A stretch of DNA of 64,000 bases from assembly GCA_020831965.1 (NCBI GenBank), contig JAFIFP010000009.1, positions 186,001-250,000 on the forward strand, in the 5' to 3' direction. Both the position numbers and the translations under genes were made by a program. This document shows positions 1-8,220 of the stretch, one piece after another. The notes under the pieces are model-generated. The model had not been told where the DNA came from. It was given only the letters and a program-made list of their open reading frames with translations, and did not search any database. Numbering within the stretch: position 1 is the stretch's first letter; every line of letters begins with the position of its first letter. The stretch comes from Idiomarina sp. GTDB lineage: Bacteria > Pseudomonadota > Gammaproteobacteria > Enterobacterales > Alteromonadaceae.

Positions 1-317
1 AGGGCCAGCACCACAAGAGTCAATACCGCGTGTGATTCGCGGACCCAAGAACGGCCGTCTTGAAAATCGATCAAGCCGTAAAGTGCCTTGCCGATAGAGC
101 AACGCGTGAAGAACATGGCTAACGCAACCACTGCACCAAGCGCCAAACAGGCGAGAGGTTCAGACCAAGAGAAATCGATGAAACGCAAATCAAGAATGAT
201 GCGTTGCCAGACAATCTTAAATAGCACTAAGAACGTGTAGCCCCACACCAAGGTGTCAATCATCCAGGCTTTGAGCACCTCGACGTGGCGCTTAGGAGCG
301 AAAGAAATAGTGGTCAT
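1..317 (-). CDS. Probable ABC importer permease (partial, N-terminal part)
   Basis: The frame runs open from an ATG at 317 to the window edge and gives 105 codons without a stop. It starts 10 nt after the stop of the ATPase gene and has an AAGGAC Shine-Dalgarno, so it is the third gene of the operon. The visible part holds hydrophobic stretches near residues 22-37 and 53-68 and another starting near 95, so it is an inner-membrane protein. Position after a binding protein and an ATPase suggests the permease (PhnE-like). The visible N-terminus does not show a diagnostic permease motif and is longer than I would expect before the transport domain, so the call rests mainly on context. Confidence 0.6.
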   Translation of the reverse strand, partial: MTTISFAPKRHVEVLKAWMIDTLVWGYTFLVLFKIVWQRIILDLRFIDFSWSEPLACLALGAVVALAMFFTRCSIGKALYGLIDFQDGRSWVRESHAVLTLVVLA

Positions 318-327
318 GTCAAAGTCC

Positions 328-1092
328 TTAATCGATCGTTACTTCTACAGCATCTTCGCCGTAGATCGCAGTAAACCAGTTCTCATCGATATCTTGAGGA
401 GAGCCTTCATAGACAAGTTCGCCGCCTTTCAAGGCAATGACACGGGTTGCATAAGTGCGCACCAACGAGAGGAAGTGCAAATTACAAATGACCGTAACGC
501 CCATCTCCTGATTCACCTTCTGCAAGTACTTCATCACCGAATGCGAAGTGGCCGGATCGAGGCTAGCAACCGGTTCGTCGGCCAGTAGAATCTTAGGGTT
601 CTGCATCAGTGCTCGCGCAATGGCGACACGTTGCTGCTGACCACCAGAAAGATTATCTGCACGAACATAGGCTTTCTCTCGCAAGCCAACGATATCTAAG
701 TACCGATATGCGAGCTCTCTCTCTGCTTTGGAGTAAATTCCCAGCAGCGACTTGAATATTCCAGTCCGTGCAAGCGCCCCCGACAGCACGTTGGTTAACA
801 CTGTTTTTCTAGGGATTAAATTGAACTGTTGGAAGATCATACCGATACGCGAGCGCAGTTGGCGTAGCGAGCGACCTTTCAAATGGGTCACGTCGGCTTG
901 CTCGAAGGTCATCTTGCCTTCACTAATGTCGTGTAGCTGGTTCACACACCGCAGCAGTGTCGATTTTCCCGAGCCGGACAAGCCGATCACCACAAGGAAC
1001 TCCCCCTGCTCAACGCTGATATTCACTGCCTTCAAAGCACGCGTACCATTCGGGTATACCTTGCCAATATGTTCGAGTACGAGCTGGCTCAT
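328..1092 (-). CDS. phnC: Phosphonate-type ABC transporter ATP-binding protein
   Basis: A 254-residue ABC ATPase that would power import of a phosphonate, phosphite or similar oxyanion across the inner membrane. Walker A is GLSGSGKST (about residues 37-45), the signature is LSGGQQQR, and Walker B is ILLADEPVASLD, followed by a switch histidine region (VICNLH). Length and overall pattern fit the PhnC family. Its start overlaps the stop of the binding-protein gene by one base (TAATG), which indicates translational coupling. A membrane protein follows 10 nt downstream. The true substrate cannot be read from the sequence; PhnC and PtxA are close relatives. Confidence 0.85.
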   Translation of the reverse strand: MSQLVLEHIGKVYPNGTRALKAVNISVEQGEFLVVIGLSGSGKSTLLRCVNQLHDISEGKMTFEQADVTHLKGRSLRQLRSRIGMIFQQFNLIPRKTVLTNVLSGALARTGIFKSLLGIYSKAERELAYRYLDIVGLREKAYVRADNLSGGQQQRVAIARALMQNPKILLADEPVASLDPATSHSVMKYLQKVNQEMGVTVICNLHFLSLVRTYATRVIALKGGELVYEGSPQDIDENWFTAIYGEDAVEVTID

Positions 1093-2021
1093 TAGCCCTC
1101 CTGGCCTGCGAGTTGTTCCACGTTCATATCGATCGCTCGGATCGTGTCGCGGAGTAAAAAGTAGTCTGCGTCAGTGGCATCAACAATGCCCTCAACGCTA
1201 TAGATATTGCGGAAAATATCGCGACCCCGTTCCGTATCAAGGAACTTCTTAATGGCAGTAATAAAGGCTTCAGCCACATCTTCTGGCAGGTCCTTACGGA
1301 ATACGAACGGGTCATTTGGAATACGCTCGGTGACAGCAACAATCCGTACCTTGTCTTCCACATCAGGAAACTGAGTGAACACCCGAGTCCTTGCATCACG
1401 GATGTTCCCATCTGCATCGGGCGCTGAGTAATAGGTTGCGCCCGCGTCAACTTGGCCTTGATACACCATGGTAATAACACTGTCGTGTTTCATCGCGAAG
1501 GTTTCACGACCCAGTCGCACTCCTTCTTCACGAATCATCTTCAATGGAAAGAGATAGCCTGACGTAGAGGCGGGGTCGGTAAATGCAAATCGACGTCCAG
1601 CAAGATCCGCGACCGTCTCAATCCCTGAGTCGCTACGTGCGACAATCTGACCTTGATAGTAATCAACACCATGGCGAACTGTTCGCAAGCGTGCCGTAGC
1701 ACCATAGCGTTCGTGTGCCATCAGATAACCAAAGGAGTTCATCACACCGATGTCTGCCCGCCCAGAGCCAAAGGCCTCAACTACGGCGATGTAGCTAGTG
1801 GGAATACCAGTCGTGAAGTAGTACCCTGTTTCCTCTTCCAGAAACTGCAGGAGCTCACGAGAGTTGGACGCGATGGTATCGGCGTCTACTGAAGGAGTGA
1901 AATACAAGCGCACAGGGTTTGTGCGGCTACCAAGATCGCCCACAGGCTGACAACCGACTAGTACAACAGACACCAACGCAATCACGAGCGCTGGCAACCG
2001 AAAGAAACGTTTAAAATGCAT
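1092..2021 (-). CDS. phnD: Phosphate/phosphite/phosphonate-type substrate-binding lipoprotein
   Basis: A 309-residue periplasmic binding protein of the PhnD family, first gene of the ABC importer operon. I place the start at the ATG at 2021: it is preceded by GAGAGAG and opens directly into a signal peptide with the lipobox LVGC near residue 24. A longer reading frame upstream adds 20 residues that do not look like a signal peptide. The body has PhnD-like features: a loading region around TPSVDADTIA, a segment GRADIGVMNSFGYLMAHE that lines the cleft in this family, and FAFTDPASTSGYLFP. A gene of this type could bind phosphite, phosphonates or other small oxyanions. The upstream intergenic stretch carries REP-like palindromes rather than an obvious Pho box. 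Confidence 0.8.
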   Translation of the reverse strand: MHFKRFFRLPALVIALVSVVLVGCQPVGDLGSRTNPVRLYFTPSVDADTIASNSRELLQFLEEETGYYFTTGIPTSYIAVVEAFGSGRADIGVMNSFGYLMAHERYGATARLRTVRHGVDYYQGQIVARSDSGIETVADLAGRRFAFTDPASTSGYLFPLKMIREEGVRLGRETFAMKHDSVITMVYQGQVDAGATYYSAPDADGNIRDARTRVFTQFPDVEDKVRIVAVTERIPNDPFVFRKDLPEDVAEAFITAIKKFLDTERGRDIFRNIYSVEGIVDATDADYFLLRDTIRAIDMNVEQLAGQEG

Positions 2022-2089
2022 AACGCACTCTCTCACAATGAATTGGGCGCCTGTTATATCAACGAAATATGACAACCCCATGACAGATT

Positions 2090-2216
2090 GGGGTCAGACC
2101 CTCAAATTTAGCGCTAAACCCATGAAAAATAGAGAAAAGCTTAAACAGGGTCAGAGTCAAAAACTAGATATCTCAAAGTATCAATGACTTAGCTGAAAAA
2201 ATGAGGGTCTGACCCC
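2090..2216. repeat. Family-1 REP pair (inverted 14-bp arms)
   Basis: GGGGTCAGACCCTC at 2090-2103 is the exact reverse complement of the 14 bases at 2203-2216, about 100 bp apart. A third, looser copy (GGGTCAGAGTC) starts near 2148. The left arm is followed at 2111-2131 by a 21-base stretch that recurs exactly at 25405-25425, so this is a longer related unit and not just a chance palindrome. The motif is the same as that flanking the transposase at 53.5 kb. It lies between phnD and the terminator of the TPR gene. Confidence 0.8.
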
Positions 2217-2256
2217 AAACTAGATGTTGCGAAATATCAGTGGGTTAGCTGAGATT
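2163..2256 (+). repeat. Diverged direct repeat next to the REP pair
   Basis: Two stretches of about 38 bp, 2163-2200 and 2219-2256, align as direct repeats. Both begin ACTAGAT and share TATCA, TG and TTAGCTGA at the same spacing. One copy lies inside the REP arms and one just outside, separated by the arm at 2203-2216. No coding potential is evident. Confidence 0.6.
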
Positions 2257-2267
2257 TGTGGGGGGGG

Positions 2268-2298
2268 ATGAAAAAAAAACCCGCCGAGGCGGGTTTTT
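2268..2298 (-). terminator. Rho-independent terminator of the ttpC-tonB2-TPR operon
   Basis: AACCCGCC-GAG-GGCGGGTT type hairpin with a run of nine A on the left and TTTTT on the right. Read on the minus strand it follows the stop of the TPR gene by about 25 nt and ends in a long T tract. The symmetry also allows termination on the plus strand. Confidence 0.9.
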
Positions 2299-2320
2299 CT
2301 AGAGGCTATTACGGTCTCGC

Positions 2321-3637
2321 TTAGATACTTGCACCGCGACGCTCAGCTGTATCGCGAATATAATTCGCCCAGCTTTCAGCATTTCGGCGAGTTGCCGAGA
2401 AACGCTGTGCATTCTCTGCTGCGGCCAATGCCTGACGGTATTGGTTCGCATAAAAGTGCGCTTCAGCCAAGCTCATGTACAAGCGACCCGATGTATCATT
2501 ATCCGGGCCTAACTCAATGGCACGGCGGAATGAACGTGAAGCTTCTACATATTTTTCAGCGAGCATCAAAGCATCACCCTGCGAGCGCAGATGAGCAATA
2601 CGGTTCTCATCGTCTTCTGCAACAGCCACCGCCTGCTCGTAAGCTTCTGCTGAACGAGTGAATTCCCGCGCACTAAAGAAGCTACGCGCAGCACTTGCCC
2701 AATTCGCGCGAGTCGGCTCGATGTCCCCGCGACGTAAATGACGCTCCATGACCTCACCAGCATGAAATGGAATGCTATTGTTCGCATACATTTGCACTAA
2801 ATAACGGAAGTCAGCAGAACGCTCCAAGTAACCCGCATCGTAAGCGATGTTCAAGGTTGCCAAAGATTTATCAAACTCTTCGTTCAGTGCATAGAATGCG
2901 CCCAATTGCGACCACCAACGGGTTTCTTCAGGCATCACGACAATGCCCTCTTCCATGACGCTAATAGCGCCAGGAATATTGCCCTGCTGGAAGTACGCAC
3001 CCACCATCAGCACATACGGATTGCGATTTGGCCGCTCGTAGTTCTCAATCGCCTTGCGAGCGAATGGAATAACGCGCGGATAATTCTCAAGTTCCATGTG
3101 TGACGCGGCGATACGGAACAGCACGTCCGGATTCCATTCGCCCGCGAACTGCAAGTAGCGAATGAACATATCAATCGCTTTTTGGTATTGCTCAGTCTGC
3201 AAATACATATTGGCTAACAACTGCAGCGACGCGCGTTGGTCGTTAAAGCTCAAAATGTCAAACTCAAGAGCCTTTTCTAACTGCTCAATTACGAACTGAG
3301 GACGCGCTTGCTCTTCATCAAGCGCCGCAGCCAGTGAACCTAACATTCGAGCGATGTAAGCACGCTCATAGTTGGTCCGCGGGTTTGAGTCCTCAAGAAT
3401 ACGCATAGCGCCCAGGACATCTTCTTCCTCATAGAGTTCAAAGGCCTGAATAACGCGACGCGACAAGCGTTCATTGAGCGCAAAGGACTGACGTCGGTCA
3501 CGACGTGCATCGATTTCTTCCTGAGATGGAATGGTAAAACCAACGCCGTCCTCGTTCGCATGCGACTTAGAGGCTAAGCTGGTCGCTCCCAGGAGCATAG
3601 CGACCGCAAGTATAGTACTTGAAAAGTGCTTAGTCAT
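2321..3637 (-). CDS. TonB2-cluster tetratricopeptide-repeat protein
   Basis: A 438-residue secreted or periplasmic protein with an N-terminal signal peptide ending near residue 27 (KSHA). The rest is a run of helical pairs with TPR spacing, for example around residues 145-175, 185-200, 210-245 and 350-420. Start and stop lie directly after tonB2 (2 nt gap), last gene of the operon, with the terminator just beyond. A TPR protein is the usual last member of ttpC-exbB2-exbD2-tonB2 clusters in vibrios and relatives. By position it probably assists the TonB complex in the periplasm, but its biochemical role is not known to me. Confidence 0.85.
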   Translation of the reverse strand: MTKHFSSTILAVAMLLGATSLASKSHANEDGVGFTIPSQEEIDARRDRRQSFALNERLSRRVIQAFELYEEEDVLGAMRILEDSNPRTNYERAYIARMLGSLAAALDEEQARPQFVIEQLEKALEFDILSFNDQRASLQLLANMYLQTEQYQKAIDMFIRYLQFAGEWNPDVLFRIAASHMELENYPRVIPFARKAIENYERPNRNPYVLMVGAYFQQGNIPGAISVMEEGIVVMPEETRWWSQLGAFYALNEEFDKSLATLNIAYDAGYLERSADFRYLVQMYANNSIPFHAGEVMERHLRRGDIEPTRANWASAARSFFSAREFTRSAEAYEQAVAVAEDDENRIAHLRSQGDALMLAEKYVEASRSFRRAIELGPDNDTSGRLYMSLAEAHFYANQYRQALAAAENAQRFSATRRNAESWANYIRDTAERRGASI

Positions 3638-3639
3638 GG

Positions 3640-4251
3640 TTAGCTCCCATCCAGGTTAAAGTCGAGCTGGACTGTCATACCTTCCTGACGAACCGGACGA
3701 CCATCTATGATTTGCGGAGCATAACGCCAGCGGCGAAGTGCGTTCCGGGCCTCACGGTCGAAGATTCGACGAGGTTCTGCAGCAATGATCTCGATGTCTT
3801 CTACACCACCCACTTCATTAATGGTGAAACGTAGTTGAACCCAACCTTCGATACCATCACGGCTCGCTTCCGGCGGATAACGTGGTTCTACACGTACCAG
3901 CGGTTGCGCTTCCCCGTCGCGGCCTAAACCAGCGTCAGGACCACTCAAGCCTGTATCAGTACCACCGATATCGTAGTCAAACCCCATATCGAAACCAATC
4001 GCATCATCAGATGTTTGTGGTTCCTGAGGCGGACTCTCAGGCGGTTGCTCAGGTGGCTCAGGCGGTGGAGGTGGAGTACGACGACGCGTATCCACATCCT
4101 GGTCCGCTTGAGTTTGGACGATATCAATCGTGGTTGGAGCTTCAGGCGGTTCACTCCGCTGCGCTCCGCCACTGATCAGGAATGCCATCAAGACAAACAG
4201 TGCGAAGGTAACAGCAGCGCCTAGTAATATTGATACTAATACGCGCACCAT
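3640..4251 (-). CDS. tonB: TonB2-type energy transducer
   Basis: A 203-residue periplasm-spanning protein with one N-terminal membrane anchor (about residues 6-27). It continues with a short proline-rich linker (RRTPPPPPEPPEQPP) and a C-terminal TonB domain of roughly 90 residues containing PRYPPEA, GWVQLRFTI and RRWRYAP. It would transmit the proton-motive force captured by the ExbB2/ExbD2 motor to outer-membrane receptors; the BtuB-like receptor encoded near 22-23 kb is one possible client. The short linker and context with ttpC fit the TonB2 class rather than the longer TonB1. It starts one nucleotide after the exbD2 stop. Confidence 0.92.
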   Translation of the reverse strand: MVRVLVSILLGAAVTFALFVLMAFLISGGAQRSEPPEAPTTIDIVQTQADQDVDTRRRTPPPPPEPPEQPPESPPQEPQTSDDAIGFDMGFDYDIGGTDTGLSGPDAGLGRDGEAQPLVRVEPRYPPEASRDGIEGWVQLRFTINEVGGVEDIEIIAAEPRRIFDREARNALRRWRYAPQIIDGRPVRQEGMTVQLDFNLDGS

Positions 4252-4252
4252 A

Positions 4253-4654
4253 TTAATCGTTCTCCGCGGCTATTGAAATTTGAGCAATACCTGCTTCCTT
4301 GATTTGGTCCATGACTTGCACAACCACACCGTGGCGTGCGCCTCGGTCTGCCTGAATAACGACCATATCGGTCGGCTGTTCAGCCAGCAATCTTTCCAGG
4401 TTTGCAGCTACCCGTTCTACGTCAACCTGACGACGGTCCATCCATACTTCACCATTCTCACGAATGGCAATAAAGATGTTAGCCGAAGGCTGTTGAGTCG
4501 CCTGTGACGCTTCAGGACGATTCACATCGATACCTGCTTCCTTAACGAACGAGGTCGTTACGATGAAGAAGATCAACATAATGAACACGATGTCCAGCAT
4601 CGGAGTCATATCGATTGACGCATCTTCCTCTTCGCGTAAACGTTTACGTGCCAT
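4253..4654 (-). CDS. exbD: ExbD2 proton-channel subunit
   Basis: A 133-residue inner-membrane protein of the ExbD/TolR family. A short cytoplasmic N-terminus rich in charges leads into one membrane helix beginning at the conserved DMTPMLDIVFIML. The aspartate of that helix (LDIVF) is the family's proton-carrying residue. The periplasmic domain follows. It lies between exbB2 and tonB2 with gaps of 12 and 1 nt. Confidence 0.93.
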   Translation of the reverse strand: MARKRLREEEDASIDMTPMLDIVFIMLIFFIVTTSFVKEAGIDVNRPEASQATQQPSANIFIAIRENGEVWMDRRQVDVERVAANLERLLAEQPTDMVVIQADRGARHGVVVQVMDQIKEAGIAQISIAAEND

Positions 4655-4666
4655 AATTCTACTCTC

Positions 4667-5194
4667 TTAATGATGCGGCATGCTGTCGATCAGCTGCGCT
4701 CTTGCACGACGGACACGAGCGTCCAGACGTTGCACAAAAAACATTCCCGACAGCGCAGCCACCATTCCCGCCATAGTGGGGATAGTAGCCATCGAAATAC
4801 CGCCAGCCATTAGACGTGGATTACCTGTACCTTGCACGGCCATGATTTCAAATACAGCAATCATCCCCGTTACGGTACCCAGAAGCCCAATTAATGGACA
4901 AATGGCAATCATCGTTTTCAGCAGCAGCATTCGCGCTGTAAGCTTTTCGGACGCTTCGGAAATCCATGCTTCACGGATTCTATGTGCGTACCAGGAGGTG
5001 GTGTCTTTGCGAGCCTTCCAGTTTTCTATAATGCGTTCCCGTTCCTTCGGGAACACACTAAGTAGAAACCAGTAGCGCTCAACCAAGCAGATCCACATGA
5101 TTAGTAGCGCTGCAAACACCAGGTAAAGTACGTCACCACCTGTGCCAATAAAATCCCTGACAGTTTCCCATAATCCCATCAGGTACAATTGCAT
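4667..5194 (-). CDS. exbB: ExbB2 (MotA/TolQ/ExbB) motor subunit
   Basis: A 175-residue protein with a membrane helix at residues 20-38 and a conserved ExbB core (LLGTVTGMIAVFE, then GGISMATIPTMAGMVAA) forming two further helices. It forms the pentameric stator around ExbD. It is the short ExbB2 form, distinct from the 463-residue TtpC encoded just upstream. The start lies 3 nt after the ttpC stop. Confidence 0.93.
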   Translation of the reverse strand: MQLYLMGLWETVRDFIGTGGDVLYLVFAALLIMWICLVERYWFLLSVFPKERERIIENWKARKDTTSWYAHRIREAWISEASEKLTARMLLLKTMIAICPLIGLLGTVTGMIAVFEIMAVQGTGNPRLMAGGISMATIPTMAGMVAALSGMFFVQRLDARVRRARAQLIDSMPHH

Positions 5195-5197
5195 GGC

Positions 5198-6589
5198 TTA
5201 CTCTCCTTTCGCCGCAGCTTTCGGAGCTTTGCTTTGCTCAGCATGAGCAGCAATGATTCCCGCAGACTGTTCGTCCAAGATATGGAGAATAGACTTAGCG
5301 CGAGCAGCGACAATGCTATGGATAACGATAAGTGGCAATGCTGCAATCAGACCCATGGCGGTTGTAACGAGTGCCATTGAGATGTCACCTGCCATGATAC
5401 GCGGGTCACCGGTACCGAACAGAGTGATTGATTGGAACGTACCGATCATACCGATAACCGTACCCAATAGACCCATCAGAGGCGCAATCGCCGCAAGGAT
5501 CTTGATAATGTTCACACCGGCATCAACCTTCGGCGTTTCACGGAGAATTGCTTCGTCCAGTTTCAGCTCAAGGTTTTCAACATCAGAATGCTTGTTGTTC
5601 TGGTAAACCTTCAAGATACGACCCAATGGGTTCTTGTCTGAAGGGTTATCTGTGTTCTTCAGCTGCGCACGAATCTGTCCGCCAACCAAAGTTAGAGTAA
5701 CAAGCTTGTAAATCGCAATGAGGAAACCAAGTACCAGCAATACAGTAATGGCATAACCTACTTCTTGACCTTGGTGATAACGCTCAGACAATGTCGCCTT
5801 CTGCGTTAACAAGCTCAAGATTTGACCACGTGAAGGGTCAAGGTAAACGCCGCCGTAACCTGACTGCAGGTTCTCGAAATTCTGAGCAGCGCGCAGGATA
5901 TAACCTGAAGGCTGACGAGCAATTGGCTGCATTTGGCCAGTGGCGTCACTGTAGAGTAAGTACTCACCGTTCGAAATCAGGTTGAATGAACCGATACGAA
6001 TGATGTCACGAACTTCTGAACCACCTTCTAGCAAGGTTACTTCGCCTTGGAAGCGAGATACCTTACCTGACTGAGTCATTTCAGTCAGAAGCGCTAACCA
6101 GAGTTCTTCCAGTTCAGCGATATTTGGTAGTTGACGCGCTTGTGCCAAGCTTTCCAGAACCTGATGACGGTCCGGATACTGAGCACTTACGATAGAGGTA
6201 GAAATACGACCGATGGTGTCAGACGCTGCACCACGGATAACACCGAAGATCTCACCCAAGGTGCCGATCATGTTATCGAGTTCAGTTTCTTTATTGGCTA
6301 GGTCGATTTCGTTCTGTGCATATTGCTGCTGCAAACGTGTACTACGCTCGCGCTCTGCATCTAACTGACGCTGAGCTTCGCGAACAAGCGCTTGTTTGTC
6401 TGCGCGATCTTGCATGAACGCACGCTCGCGCTCTTGGTTGATACGCTGGGCAGCGGCACGGTTCTGTTGAACCTGCTGAAGCAGCTCTTCAAGTGTACGT
6501 GCTTCTTGAGCTGACGCAGAAAATGCAGCACCGGCGACCAAGCTGAGGCCTGCCACTGCACTGATTAATGTTTTAGCTAATTGTTTCAT
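5198..6589 (-). CDS. ttpC: TtpC-like long ExbB/TolQ-family protein
   Basis: A 463-residue protein with a signal peptide (to about residue 27), a long alpha-helical segment rich in Q, E and R (about 35-115) predicted to be coiled coil, a soluble periplasmic region, a membrane helix near 278-300, and a C-terminal MotA/TolQ/ExbB core (LMGLLGTVIGMIGTFQ near 378-393 and DISMALVTTAMGLIAALP). In vibrios TtpC is required for TonB2-dependent transport together with ExbB2/ExbD2. The start overlaps the stop of the preceding gene by 4 nt, so the two are coupled. Confidence 0.9.
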   Translation of the reverse strand: MKQLAKTLISAVAGLSLVAGAAFSASAQEARTLEELLQQVQQNRAAAQRINQERERAFMQDRADKQALVREAQRQLDAERERSTRLQQQYAQNEIDLANKETELDNMIGTLGEIFGVIRGAASDTIGRISTSIVSAQYPDRHQVLESLAQARQLPNIAELEELWLALLTEMTQSGKVSRFQGEVTLLEGGSEVRDIIRIGSFNLISNGEYLLYSDATGQMQPIARQPSGYILRAAQNFENLQSGYGGVYLDPSRGQILSLLTQKATLSERYHQGQEVGYAITVLLVLGFLIAIYKLVTLTLVGGQIRAQLKNTDNPSDKNPLGRILKVYQNNKHSDVENLELKLDEAILRETPKVDAGVNIIKILAAIAPLMGLLGTVIGMIGTFQSITLFGTGDPRIMAGDISMALVTTAMGLIAALPLIVIHSIVAARAKSILHILDEQSAGIIAAHAEQSKAPKAAAKGE

Positions 6590-7374
6590 TCGGCATTCTC
6601 CGCGGCAGATACTGGCAAGCGAACCACGTCGAACGCTGTCTGACGACGTGACATGCGGATGGCTTGAGTCAGTGGGCTCAGGAAGCTATCTTCCACACGA
6701 TTCCACTCACGGGCATTGTTATCCCACAACCACGCATTACGCATGTCGAGTGATTGTGCCATTAGCACAACACGACCTAAATGGAAGAAATCAACGGCAA
6801 CGTCTTGGCCGTCAACACTTAGAGTACCGCTGTAGGAGTTCGGCCCAACACCGTAGTCCATCTCAGTTTGATATGCTTCAACGATCTGGCGGAACTTCTC
6901 TGAGTCAGTCACGTTAGAACGCGTCATGATATCGCGAAGGCGCTGAACGCGGCGCTCACGCGATTCACTATGAATCGGAATATCAAGCCCAACGAATTCG
7001 TCAAGAGAGTCAATCATCTTGTACATCAAAGGAACAACGCCTTGGCGAGTTTCTTCGATACCATCGATTTGAGCCTGTAAAGAATCAAGTTCGCGTTGCT
7101 GATCGTCGATCAGTGCTTGAACGTGATCGTTGTAGACTTTCAGTGCTTCGTATTCAGCAACAATCGCACGATAGTCGGCTAACAAGTCGCGGCTCTGATC
7201 GAAAAGAGAATCCACGCGCTCTTGTGACGCAGCTTGGCTACGGTTTGTCTGAGTCTGTTCAGACTGGAGCTGTTGCAAAGAAGGAGGATTCGCAGCTGCT
7301 ACTCCACTTCCTGCCAGCGCCATCACACCCACCATAGCGGCGGCGATTTTGCTTCGTTTGATAACTGTGGTCAT
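6586..7374 (-). CDS. DUF3450-type periplasmic coiled-coil protein of the TonB2 cluster
   Basis: A 262-residue secreted protein and first gene of the tonB2 operon. I use the ATG at 7374; a TTG three codons upstream is also open, but ATG is the more probable start and leads directly into a signal peptide ending around AAA/ANP. Residues about 30-95 are strongly helical and coiled-coil-like (SQERVDSLFDQSRDLLADYRAI region). A DUF3450 protein precedes ttpC in the equivalent Vibrio and Shewanella clusters. Function is not established; a periplasmic support role for the TonB2/TtpC complex is an inference from conserved position. Confidence 0.8.
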   Translation of the reverse strand: MTTVIKRSKIAAAMVGVMALAGSGVAAANPPSLQQLQSEQTQTNRSQAASQERVDSLFDQSRDLLADYRAIVAEYEALKVYNDHVQALIDDQQRELDSLQAQIDGIEETRQGVVPLMYKMIDSLDEFVGLDIPIHSESRERRVQRLRDIMTRSNVTDSEKFRQIVEAYQTEMDYGVGPNSYSGTLSVDGQDVAVDFFHLGRVVLMAQSLDMRNAWLWDNNAREWNRVEDSFLSPLTQAIRMSRRQTAFDVVRLPVSAAENAE

Positions 7375-7707
7375 AGTTCCCAACCAATTTGACTTAACTA
7401 CGCCTTAAACGTAAGACCAACAGCTGAACAGCGAGTTCCAGGAGTGGCAACGTAAAGGTCCCAGTTGTGAGTGATGAAAAAACAGAATTTACACCAAATA
7501 TAAGCTATCTCGGCGAAATAGCATTGTCTGAATACTCCCACGAAGTCCCAAAGTCTGTCAACCGGGCAAAGTGCGTCGTTCTCTGCTGTTCAGACCACAC
7601 GACGAGGAATGTTCGAGTTCATGCAAAGTTTCTATAACTTATGTGTTGAATATGAAATAATTACATGAATTTGCTTACAAAAGTTTTACAAAATTGCTCT
7701 GGAATCC
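7375..7707. other. Divergent intergenic region, no gene seen
   Basis: The 333 bases between the tonB2-cluster operon (left) and priC (right) must hold promoters in both directions. The priC-proximal 90 bases are AT-rich. I see no convincing Fur box, palindrome, small ORF with a ribosome site, or RNA gene. Confidence 0.5.
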
Positions 7708-8220
7708 ATGAAAAATTTACAGACCAACGATCAAGCGGAAGCTGTTTTTAAATCTTTACGCGAGCGCGCAGAGACCCTACCAGCTGAACTTCCAGGGCAT
7801 TGGTTCGATGAGCATTTATTTCAGTGCCGTTCGCCACTTCTCACAGATTATATCGATGAAGCTTTCGCAACTTGGCAGCAGCTCAACCGCATTGCGTCCA
7901 CCAGTGACCGCTTTCAATGGCTGTCCTTACGCTTGTCTCAGCAGCTTGAAGCATTGGTTCAAGCGCTCTTTCGAGACAAGCCGCCAGAAGCCGTTAAGAT
8001 TCCTACCCAAGACGATGAGAACCCACTCCCTGGGCTTTACCAACAGCTGCGCACATACAAGGAATATGAAGTTAGGCTGGCCGACCGATTACGCATTGAG
8101 CAAGACCAACCTGATTCCGACGAGCAACGGCAGCGCATCCTAGCAGCGCAACAACGTTTAATTCGCTGCCAACGCGCGCTGACCAGTGTCGAACGACAAA
8201 TCGCCAAACTTGAGGGTTAG
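7708..8220 (+). CDS. priC: Primosomal replication protein PriC
   Basis: A 170-residue, highly helical protein without signal peptide or membrane segment, matching PriC in length and pattern. The N-terminal half has the family-typical run with FDEHLFQCR and a QWLSLRLSQQLEALVQAL segment. The C-terminal third is a helix rich in Q and R (QQRLIRCQRALTSVERQI). PriC helps reload DnaB at stalled replication forks. Its last 4 bases overlap the 3' end of the convergent tryptophan dioxygenase gene. Confidence 0.82.
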   Translation: MKNLQTNDQAEAVFKSLRERAETLPAELPGHWFDEHLFQCRSPLLTDYIDEAFATWQQLNRIASTSDRFQWLSLRLSQQLEALVQALFRDKPPEAVKIPTQDDENPLPGLYQQLRTYKEYEVRLADRLRIEQDQPDSDEQRQRILAAQQRLIRCQRALTSVERQIAKLEG

